Source of the DNA: Inquilinus ginsengisoli_A
Lineage (GTDB): Bacteria; Pseudomonadota; Alphaproteobacteria; DSM-16000; Inquilinaceae
Assembly: GCF_031453975.1 (NCBI RefSeq)
Contig: NZ_JAVDPW010000006.1
Location: 1 to 64,000, forward strand
DNA length: 64,000 nucleotides
Reading direction: 5' to 3'
In this document: positions 57,832-64,000 of the stretch, piece after piece
How positions within the stretch are numbered: position 1 is the first letter of the stretch
Layout of the letters: each line of letters opens with the position of its first letter
Notes under the pieces: generated by a model
What the model saw: only the letters and a program-made list of their open reading frames with translations
The model's database searches: none
What the model was told of the DNA's origin: nothing
Program-made: the position numbers and the translations under genes

Positions 57832-58521
57832 CTATCCCGGGCCCGGCTTCGCGGCGGCGGGCTTCGAGACCGGGCCGGTCACGATCTTCAGCCGCGCCAG
57901 GTCGTCATGGCTGAGCCGGCGCATCGCTGGGTCGGCGAAGGTGCGGGAGGCGAAGTCGGCGCTGGCGCCCATCCGCAGCGCGTAAATGCCGATATAGACG
58001 TTCCAGATCTCCAACGACGTCTCGGTCTGCTCGCGGTCGAAGGCGGGGTCGGTCGCCCGCCACCGCCGGATCATCGGGCGGTGGATGCCGAACACGCCGG
58101 AGGTCACGCTGCGCCGGATGCCGCCGAGGAAGGCGATGGTGCAGGCCGAATAGCAGTCGGACAGCTGGGTGGTGATGCTGCCGTCGGGGTTGCGCAGCTT
58201 GGCCCGGCCGACCGTGGTGTCGAAGCCGCCCTCTCGCATCATCTGGCCCAGCCGCATGGCGAAGGCGATGAAGCCGCCGAGGGAGTTGAGGCGGACCAGC
58301 CGCGGTGCGTCCGGGGTCCGCGCCAGGAACTCCTGGAACCGGTCGGGCGTGCCGGAATCGATCTCGCCCTCGGCCAGGATCCAGGTGCAGCTGGCGCAAT
58401 CCACCGCCGGGCCCTGGAGGCTGAACTGCATCGGCCGCGCCGCCGCGGGCAGGGCGAAGGCCGCCAGCACCAGCCAGGCCAGCAGGACGGATCGGCGGGA
58501 AGGGCGGTCGAAGGTCGTCAT
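57832..58521 (-). CDS. Periplasmic ClpP/crotonase-fold-like protein (COG3904 type)
   Basis: The 229-residue protein has a signal peptide or N-terminal anchor (SVLLAWLVLAAFALPAAA). The fold of COG3904 'predicted periplasmic proteins' follows: EGEIDSGTPDRFQEFLA, RLVRLNSLGGFIAFAMRLGQMMRE, SDCYSACTIAFLGGIRR and VFGIHRPM. The Gly-Gly of LNSLGG and the Ser-rich SDCYSACT loop correspond to the oxyanion and nucleophile region of ClpP-like serine peptidases, and the His would be in GIHRP. Peptidase activity is inferred and the substrate is unknown. ATG 58521 is used, 8 codons after the first possible start. Confidence 0.78.
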   Translation of the reverse strand: MTTFDRPSRRSVLLAWLVLAAFALPAAARPMQFSLQGPAVDCASCTWILAEGEIDSGTPDRFQEFLARTPDAPRLVRLNSLGGFIAFAMRLGQMMREGGFDTTVGRAKLRNPDGSITTQLSDCYSACTIAFLGGIRRSVTSGVFGIHRPMIRRWRATDPAFDREQTETSLEIWNVYIGIYALRMGASADFASRTFADPAMRRLSHDDLARLKIVTGPVSKPAAAKPGPG

Positions 58522-58592
58522 CGCTCGGCGCAGGGTCGATCGCACCAGCTTAGGGCGAAGCCGGCCTTAACGGAACCGGATCCCGCCGCCGC

Positions 58593-59219
58593 TCAGTCCA
58601 GCTTCACCGCCAGCCCCCGCTGCACGCCCGGCCGGGCCAGCAGCGCCTCGTACCAGCGCTTCACCTGCGGGAAGTCGGCGAGGTCGACGCGGTGGCGCTC
58701 ATGCCGCCAGGCCCAGCCGAGGATGGCGAAATCCGCCATCGACAGCGGCCCGGCCACGAACTCGACCTGGGCCAGCCGGCGGTCCAGCACGCCGTAGAGA
58801 CGCCGCGTCTCCTTGCTGTAGCGCTCCAGCCCATAGCGGCGGTCGGCCTCGTTCTCGACCGTCAGGAAATGGTGCACCTGGCCCGGCATGGGGCCGAAGC
58901 CGGCCATCTGCCACATCAGCCATTCCAGCACCGGCACCCGGCCGGCGAGGTCGGCGGGCAGGAACCGGCCGGTCTTCTCGCCGAGATACAGCAGGATGGC
59001 GCCGGATTCGAACACGCTGATCGGCACCCCGGCCGGGCCGTCCGGATCGACGATCGCCGGGATCCGGTTGTTCGGGCTGATCTTCAGGAACGCGGGCGCG
59101 TGCTGCTGCCCCTTGGTGATGTCGACCGGATGCACGGTGTAGGGCAGGCCCATCTCCTCCAGGGCCACGCTGATCTTGCGGCCGTTGGGCGTGTTCCAGC
59201 TGTGGAGCTCGATCGTCAT
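58593..59219 (-). CDS. Glutathione S-transferase, YfcG/Nu-class-like
   Basis: The 208-residue protein has the thioredoxin-like N-domain starting ELHSWNTPNGRKISVALEEM, in which the TPNG element is that of Nu-class/YfcG disulfide-bond-reductase type GSTs. ISPNNRIPAIVD (cis-Pro) and FESGAILLYLGEKT (Glu-Ser that bind glutathione) follow. The all-helical C-domain has GPMPGQVHHFL and SMADFAILGWAW. It acts in the cytoplasm with glutathione, probably as a disulfide reductase. It is 13 bases from the next GST gene, and both are read in the same direction, so they are one transcript. Confidence 0.92.
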   Translation of the reverse strand: MTIELHSWNTPNGRKISVALEEMGLPYTVHPVDITKGQQHAPAFLKISPNNRIPAIVDPDGPAGVPISVFESGAILLYLGEKTGRFLPADLAGRVPVLEWLMWQMAGFGPMPGQVHHFLTVENEADRRYGLERYSKETRRLYGVLDRRLAQVEFVAGPLSMADFAILGWAWRHERHRVDLADFPQVKRWYEALLARPGVQRGLAVKLD

Positions 59220-59232
59220 CGGGGCCGGCCTT

Positions 59233-59877
59233 TCAGGTCAGGGCCGGGGCGACGAAGCGCTGGAAGCCGCGGCGCTCCGCCAGCCCGGCATGCCAGCGCG
59301 CCAGCTGCGGCAGCTCCGGCTTGGCCACGCCCTCGACGCCGTACCAGCGGCGGGCGTAGGCGCCGAGGACGATGTCGGCCAGGGTGAAGGCCTCGCCCTC
59401 GAGGAAGCGGCGGCCGGCGAGATGGGCGTCGACGATCCGCCACAGCCCCGCCACCTCGTCCGCCGCCTTTCGGATCGCGGCCATGTCGCGCTCGGCCGGC
59501 GGGGTGCGGACCAAGCCCCAGAACACCGGCCGCTCGGCCGGCTGCAGGGTCGACAGGGTCCAGTCCAGCCAGCGCTCGACCCCGCCGCGGGTCCTGGGAT
59601 CCGCCGGGTACAGCGTCGAGCCGGCGCCGTACTGCAGGGCGAGGTAGCGGATGATGGCGTTGGATTCCCACAGCACGTAGTCGCCATCCGCCAGCAGCGG
59701 GATCTTGCCGTTCGGGTTCATCGCGAGGTAGTCGGCCCCGGTGTTGACGCCGAACTGCAGGCCGGCATCGACCCGCTCATAGGCGAGGTCGAGCTCCTCG
59801 GCGCACCACAGCACCTTCTGGACATTGACCGAGTTGACCCGGCCCCAGATCCGGATCTGGGTTTGGATGGACGGCAC
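59233..59877 (-). CDS. Glutathione S-transferase-family protein (GTG start)
   Basis: The 214-residue protein has a GST N-domain (IRIWGRVNSVNVQKVLWCAEEL, where Ser of VNSVNVQK is the usual active-site-like residue) and MNPNGKIPLLADGDYVLWESNAIIRYLA (cis-Pro and Glu-Ser for glutathione). The helical C-domain has TLADIVLGAYARRWY. The substrate is unknown. The start is a GTG at 59877, which follows GGGGAGG by 6 bases, and the frame is open upstream through the MFS gene region without homology. It precedes the YfcG-like gene by 13 bases. Confidence 0.92.
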   Translation of the reverse strand: MPSIQTQIRIWGRVNSVNVQKVLWCAEELDLAYERVDAGLQFGVNTGADYLAMNPNGKIPLLADGDYVLWESNAIIRYLALQYGAGSTLYPADPRTRGGVERWLDWTLSTLQPAERPVFWGLVRTPPAERDMAAIRKAADEVAGLWRIVDAHLAGRRFLEGEAFTLADIVLGAYARRWYGVEGVAKPELPQLARWHAGLAERRGFQRFVAPALT

Positions 59878-59960
59878 GGCGGGCCTCCCCGGTTGCGGTG
59901 GGAACTGTACGGACCGTGGTGCCGCGAGGTTACGCCGGCGGCAAGGGCGGATTGCGGGGG

Positions 59961-61259
59961 TCAGCCCGGCAGCGGCGGCATCGCCCTGCGGTGGAGCAGG
60001 CGCCCGAACAGCAGGGCGATCACCGCTGCGCCCACCAGGCCGCCCGCGAGGAAGCCCATGCCGGCGGTGAAGCTGCCGGTCGAATCCTTGATCCAGCCCA
60101 CGGCATAGGGCCCGACGAAGCCGCCGAGATTGCCGATCGAGTTGATCAGGGCGATGCCGCCGGCCGCGGCGGTGCCGCCCAGGAACACCGGCGGCATGGT
60201 CCAGAACGGCCCCAGCGTGGCGTAGATGCCGATCGCGGCGACGCCCAGGCACACCAGGGCCAGCACGTTCGACGAGGCGTAGATGCTGCCGATGAATCCG
60301 ATCGCGCTGAGCAGGGCCGGCAGCGCCACGTGCAGGATGCGCTCGCCGCTGCGGTCGCTGTGGCGACCCCACACCAGCATGGCGCCGGCGCTGACGAGGT
60401 AGGGCAGGGCGATGATCCAGCCGGTCTCGACCGTGGTGAAGCCCATGCCCTTGACGATCTGCGGCAGCCACAGCCCGATGCCGTAGAGGCCGATGACGAT
60501 GCCGAAATAGACCAGGCCCAGCAGCAGCACCCGCAGGTCGGCCAGGGCCGGCCACAGCGCGTGCAGCGGCGGGTGGGCGCTGGCGGCGCGGTCGCCCGCC
60601 AGGTCGGCGGTGATGGCGGCGCGCTCGGCATCGCTCAGCCAGGGCGCCCGCGCCGGCCCGTCCGGCAGCAGCGCCAGCACCGCCAGGCCCAGCAGGCAGG
60701 CCGGCAGCCCCTCGATGATGAACAGCCACTGCCAGCCCTTGAGGCCGAGCCATTCATGGGTCGACCCGAGGATCAGGCCGGAGACCGGGGCGCCGATCGC
60801 GCTGGCCAGCGGCACCGCGGCCATGAACAGGGCGACGAAGCGCGCCCGCCGGGCCGAGGGGAACCAGTAGGTCAGGTACAGGATCATGCCTGGCAGGAAC
60901 CCCGCCTCGGCGGCGCCCAGCAGGAAGCGCAGGATGGAATAGCTCCACACCCCCTGGACGAACGCCATGGCGGCCGAGATCAGCCCCCAGGTCAGCATGA
61001 TGCGGCAGATCCACAGCCGCGCCCCGACCTTCTCCAGGATGACGTTGCTGGGCACCTCGAACAGGAAGTAGCCGAAGAAGAAGATCCCGGCGCCCCAGCC
61101 GAAGACATAGGGCGAGATGCCGAGGTCGGCATTCATGGTCAGGGCGGCGAAGCCGACATTCACCCGGTCGAGGAAGCTGACCAGGTACAAGAGGATCATG
61201 AACGGGATGATGCGCAGGCTGACCTTGCGGTACAGCGCATCGCGGTCGATTTCCGGCAC
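59961..61259 (-). CDS. MFS transporter, anion:cation symporter (ACS) family
   Basis: The 432-residue protein has 12 predicted membrane segments. The ACS-family N-terminus reads KVSLRIIPFMILLYLVSFLDRVNVGFAAL with the DRVNVGFA element, and RFLLGAAEAGFLPGMILYLTYWFP and FIIEGLPACLLGL follow. The family carries organic anions such as tartrate, galactonate, 4-hydroxyphenylacetate or phthalate with protons or sodium. The start is a GTG at 61259 after AGGGGGA. It is on the same strand as the two GST genes and may share their transcript, as the gap to the next gene is 83 bases. It is divergent from the S12-type hydrolase. Confidence 0.95.
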   Translation of the reverse strand: MPEIDRDALYRKVSLRIIPFMILLYLVSFLDRVNVGFAALTMNADLGISPYVFGWGAGIFFFGYFLFEVPSNVILEKVGARLWICRIMLTWGLISAAMAFVQGVWSYSILRFLLGAAEAGFLPGMILYLTYWFPSARRARFVALFMAAVPLASAIGAPVSGLILGSTHEWLGLKGWQWLFIIEGLPACLLGLAVLALLPDGPARAPWLSDAERAAITADLAGDRAASAHPPLHALWPALADLRVLLLGLVYFGIVIGLYGIGLWLPQIVKGMGFTTVETGWIIALPYLVSAGAMLVWGRHSDRSGERILHVALPALLSAIGFIGSIYASSNVLALVCLGVAAIGIYATLGPFWTMPPVFLGGTAAAGGIALINSIGNLGGFVGPYAVGWIKDSTGSFTAGMGFLAGGLVGAAVIALLFGRLLHRRAMPPLPG

Positions 61260-61442
61260 GGCGGTTTCCCCCTGGTTTCGACGCTCAGGCCAACCGCCCC
61301 GCGACTCTGAGGCCAAGGGTAGGAACAGATGGCCGCCGCGGGGAAGCCAAATCCCCTGATCCCGCTTATAACGGGGCATCATGATTCCGCGACGGCCGGC
61401 CCGGTGCCGGCGAAGGCGGGACGGCGGCGGATGGAGGCAGGG

Positions 61443-62957
61443 ATGGCGGGTGGGGAATTGCGCTGGTCGGCGGCGGCGGAGGCCGCGGCCGAGATCGCGG
61501 CGGGCTGGGGGCCCGGCGAACCCGGCGGCGGCGTCGCGGTGTTCGACACCCGCGAGATCCGGGCTGAGGCCTGCGGCGGGGTCGAAAGCCTGGCCGGCGG
61601 CACCGCCTTCTCCGGCGACACGGTGGTGCGCTACGCCTCGGTCACCAAGCATGTCTTCGCCGCCCTGGCGCTGTGCCGGGACGAGATCGGCCTTGAAGAC
61701 CCGCTCGGCCGGCTGCTGCCGGCGCTGCAGGGCGACCTGGCGGCGGTCACGGTCGGCCGGGCGCTCGACATGACCGGCGGTCTGCCGGATGCGGGCGAGA
61801 CGCTGTCGCTGCTCGGCATCCCACCGGGTGCCGCGACCGAGCGTGAGGAGACGCTCGACTTCGTCTGCCGCCTCACCGCGCTGAACTTCCCGGCCGGGCA
61901 CGAGATCTCCTACTCCAACACCGGCTATCGCCTGGTCGACGGGGCGCTGCTGCGCCGCGGCGTCGCCTTCGCCGAGCTGGTCCGCGACCGCATCGCCGAA
62001 CCGCTCGGCGTCGGCTTCCGCGTGCCGGAGACCTGGGCCGACCCGATCCGCGGCCTCGCCCCCGGCTACTGGAAGGGCGCGGATGGCGCCTGGCAGCTCG
62101 CCACCTCCGGCCGCCACCTCTCGGCCTCGGGCTGCCTGACCGGCAGTCTGCATGACCTGGTGCGCTGGCAGCAGGCGGTGCTGGCGGATCGCGGCCCGGG
62201 GCAGGGCGTGCTGGCCCGGCAGGGGGCGACGCGGCACCTGGCCGATGGCCGCCCGACCGGCTACGGGCTCGGCCTCGCCTGGTCGCGGCTGGGGCCCCGC
62301 CACCTGGTCGGCCATGGCGGGTCGCTGCTCGGCTACAAGACGTATTTCCTGCTGGATCCGGAGACCGGCACCGGCGCCGCCGTGGTCTCGAACCGCGAGG
62401 ACACGGTCTCGCACGGCCTGGCGCTGAAGCTGATGGCGGCGCTGCTGGGCGAAGCGCTGCCGGAGCGCGGTACCGAGATCCCGGACGGGCTGTATGCGGC
62501 CGATCGCGGGCCGGAGTGGCTGGAGGTGAAGGACGGCGTCGCCAGCTTCCTCGGCAGCGGCGAGACGCTGCACCGCGGCGAGGACGGCTGGTCGGTCTCG
62601 CTCTCCGCCCATTTCCCGATGCGGCTGCGCTGGGCGGGCGGGGCGGTCGAGGGCGAGATCGGCCACGTCGCCCGCCGCTTCCTGCCGGTGGTGCCGGACG
62701 ATGTGCTCGACCGGGTGCAGGGCGAGTGGCGATGCCCGGACTTCCATGCCGGTTTCACCATTGCCGGCAACCGGATGGAGATGGGCGTCGGCCCGGCCCG
62801 CACCGCGGCGCCGCTGGTGCCGCTCGGCGGCAACCGCCTGCTGGCCGAGGCCAAGGACGGACCCTGGCCGAAGCGGATCTGCCTCGCCTTCGACGGCGAC
62901 GTCGTGCGGCTGGCGCTCAACCGCAGCCGGGTGCTGCGCTTCCAACGGGGCGGGTAG
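61443..62957 (+). CDS. Serine beta-lactamase-like hydrolase (S12, D-aminopeptidase-type)
   Basis: The 504-residue protein has the penicillin-recognising fold: SxxK in ASVTKH (Ser66, Lys69), YxN in ISYSNTGYR and HGG in VGHGGSLLG. After about residue 340 there are two small beta-barrel-like domains (DGLYAADRGPEWLEVKDG, then GEWRCPDFHAGFTI). That is the three-domain shape of Ochrobactrum-type D-aminopeptidases (about 520 residues). No signal peptide is evident, which also fits a cytoplasmic D-aminopeptidase or esterase. ATG 61443 follows GGAGG by 5 bases; an ATG 12 bases earlier is possible. It is divergent from the MFS gene, perhaps for import and breakdown of one substrate. Confidence 0.85.
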   Translation: MAGGELRWSAAAEAAAEIAAGWGPGEPGGGVAVFDTREIRAEACGGVESLAGGTAFSGDTVVRYASVTKHVFAALALCRDEIGLEDPLGRLLPALQGDLAAVTVGRALDMTGGLPDAGETLSLLGIPPGAATEREETLDFVCRLTALNFPAGHEISYSNTGYRLVDGALLRRGVAFAELVRDRIAEPLGVGFRVPETWADPIRGLAPGYWKGADGAWQLATSGRHLSASGCLTGSLHDLVRWQQAVLADRGPGQGVLARQGATRHLADGRPTGYGLGLAWSRLGPRHLVGHGGSLLGYKTYFLLDPETGTGAAVVSNREDTVSHGLALKLMAALLGEALPERGTEIPDGLYAADRGPEWLEVKDGVASFLGSGETLHRGEDGWSVSLSAHFPMRLRWAGGAVEGEIGHVARRFLPVVPDDVLDRVQGEWRCPDFHAGFTIAGNRMEMGVGPARTAAPLVPLGGNRLLAEAKDGPWPKRICLAFDGDVVRLALNRSRVLRFQRGG

Positions 62958-63146
62958 GGGCTGGCCATGGCGCCACTGTCCGTCGAACAGATGCTGCCCG
63001 TGGTCGTTCCGGCGGGCGGGGCGCGCGGCTGACGCAACCGAGCCCGCGACACAGCGCGGCTTCCCGGCCCTGGCCGATCGCGCCATGATCGCCGGGTCGG
63101 GGCCGGGGAGGGGCGGCCGCCGGCGGACCGATCCGGAGGACATCCG

Positions 63147-64000
63147 ATGAGCCCGACCATTGCCGTGATCGCCCCCGGGGCCATGGGCAGCGGCATCGCC
63201 CGCCGCCTGACCGAACACGGCGCCGCCGTGCCGACCCTGCTCGACGGCCGCAGCGCCGCCAGCCGGGCGCGGGCCCAGGCCGCCGGCATGCAGGCGGCCG
63301 ATGAGGCCGCGGTCGCCGGCGCCGACATCATCCTGTCGATCGTGCCGCCGGGCGAGGCCGCGGCGCTGGCCGAGCGGCTGGCGCCGGCCCTGCGCGCCGC
63401 GACGCGCAAGCCGGTCTATGTCGACTGCAACGCGGTCAATGTCGACACGGTCAAGGCCATCGCCGCGATCATCGCGCCGACCGGCAGCGGCTTCGCCGAT
63501 GGCGGCATCATCGGCATGCCGCCGGTGCCCGGCACCCCTGGGCCGGTGCTGTACCTGGCCGGCCCGGCGGCGAAGGATCTCGGCGTGCTCGCCGGTCTGG
63601 GCTTGCGCATCCGCGTGCTCGACGGGCCGGTCGGCGCCGCCTCGGCGCTGAAGATGTCCTATGCCGGCATCACCAAGGGCCTGACCGGCCTGGCCGCGGC
63701 GATGATCCTGGCGGCCAGCCGCGACGGTGCGGCGCCCGCGCTGCATGCCGAGCTGGCCGAGAGCCAGCCGCAGCTGCTGGCCCGGTTCGGCAAGGGCCTG
63801 CCGGACATGTACGCCAAGGCCTATCGCTGGGTGGCGGAGATGCGCGAGATCGCCGGCTTCCTCGGCCCCGACGATCCCGCCCGGCTGATCTACGAAGGCA
63901 TGGCCGGGCTGTTTGAGCGGCTGGCCGCCGATGTCGCCGGGGAGAAGCAGGACATCGCGGCGCTGGACGCCTTCCTGGCCATCGGCAAGGCCGACGCGGC
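63147..64000 (+). CDS. NAD(P)-binding 6-phosphogluconate/3-hydroxyisobutyrate dehydrogenase-like protein, cut by window end
   Basis: At least 284 codons are present without a stop. The N-terminus MSPTIAVIAPGAMGSGIARRL holds the G-x-x-x-G-x-G-like dinucleotide loop (AMGSGIA). VAGADIILSIVPPGEAAALAERL and VDCNAVNVDTVKAIAA follow, then a DGGIIGMPPVP segment and SALKMSYAGITKGL, where Lys is the catalytic residue of beta-hydroxyacid dehydrogenases. The region after that is a DUF1932-type C-terminal domain. ATG 63147 follows GGAGGA. The substrate is unknown. It is 189 bases from the S12 hydrolase gene on the same strand. Confidence 0.87.
   Translation, partial: MSPTIAVIAPGAMGSGIARRLTEHGAAVPTLLDGRSAASRARAQAAGMQAADEAAVAGADIILSIVPPGEAAALAERLAPALRAATRKPVYVDCNAVNVDTVKAIAAIIAPTGSGFADGGIIGMPPVPGTPGPVLYLAGPAAKDLGVLAGLGLRIRVLDGPVGAASALKMSYAGITKGLTGLAAAMILAASRDGAAPALHAELAESQPQLLARFGKGLPDMYAKAYRWVAEMREIAGFLGPDDPARLIYEGMAGLFERLAADVAGEKQDIAALDAFLAIGKADA

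Noticed and set aside
59961..63746. A 1261-codon minus-strand open frame
   Set aside because: Only its last third is the MFS transporter, with a proper GTG start at 61259. The rest is antisense to the S12 hydrolase and dehydrogenase genes, low in complexity (Arg/Ala/Gly/His) and caused by high GC.
1..64000. CRISPR arrays, insertion sequences, integrases, prophage structural genes and replication origins
   Set aside because: None seen: no regularly spaced repeats, no transposase or recombinase frames, no capsid or tail genes and no DnaA-box cluster.

Overview
The window is about 70% GC with dense, mostly short-spaced genes. Several features point to an alphaproteobacterium, most likely a Rhodospirillales or Inquilinus/Azospirillum-type soil organism: a minCDE operon, LexA boxes of the alphaproteobacterial GTTC-N7-GTTC type, typical alphaproteobacterial inverted-repeat (REP-like) elements, an ELM1-family protein, and many solute-binding ABC systems and oxidoreductases for scavenging organic compounds. 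The genus is an inference from gene content only.

Layout. 1-4.8 kb: mixed small metabolic genes, two tandem LexA-type boxes in front of an unrecognised 112-residue protein, then a gene-poor stretch that abuts the 3' end of a tRNA-Ser(GGA) gene. 4.9-17.2 kb: a dimethylargininase-like hydrolase, then a surface-polysaccharide cluster. It holds a GT4 glycosyltransferase, a DUF115-type protein, two tandem DxD transferase-like paralogues, three copies of a capsule-transferase-like family, an MBOAT acyltransferase with an SGNH-type partner, and on the other strand an ELM1-like protein and a further glycosyltransferase-like protein. 17.4-20.0 kb: thrS-infC, where infC almost certainly starts at an ATA codon, closed by a strong terminator. 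20-26 kb: fructokinase, RidA-like, GMC oxidoreductase, class III cyclase, RraA-like and Ldh-like genes.

26-34 kb: HU, GSCFA and SDR genes lying between an intact ABC ATPase gene and a detached copy of that gene's 3' end, followed by the rest of a three-gene ABC importer and an AMADH-type aldehyde dehydrogenase. 34-41 kb: heme-oxygenase-fold protein, methyltransferase, minCDE, pseudouridine synthase, histidine phosphatase and PPK2. 41-46 kb: large secreted glycoside-hydrolase-like protein, an orphan family 5 solute-binding protein and a low-GC GIY-YIG nuclease gene. 46-56 kb: a cytochrome P450 next to an amide-responsive operon (amiC-amiR-permease-permease-binding protein-acetamidase/formamidase-fused ATPase). 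The P450 again lies between the intact ATPase 3' end and a detached copy of it. 56-64 kb: a LGHNGGPPL small protein, an orphan Pycsar-effector-like membrane protein, an HTH regulator, a ClpP-like periplasmic protein, two GSTs, an MFS carrier, an S12-type serine hydrolase and a dehydrogenase cut off by the window end.

The least ordinary signals are: (1) two separate loci where a 3'-end copy of an ABC ATPase gene brackets cargo genes in the geometry of integration at a gene 3' end, without any integrase; (2) the double LexA box upstream of an unknown gene; (3) the ATA start of infC; (4) a leader hairpin before the amiC-amiR operon that may be the ANTAR target; and (5) the interleaved paralogue families of the polysaccharide cluster.
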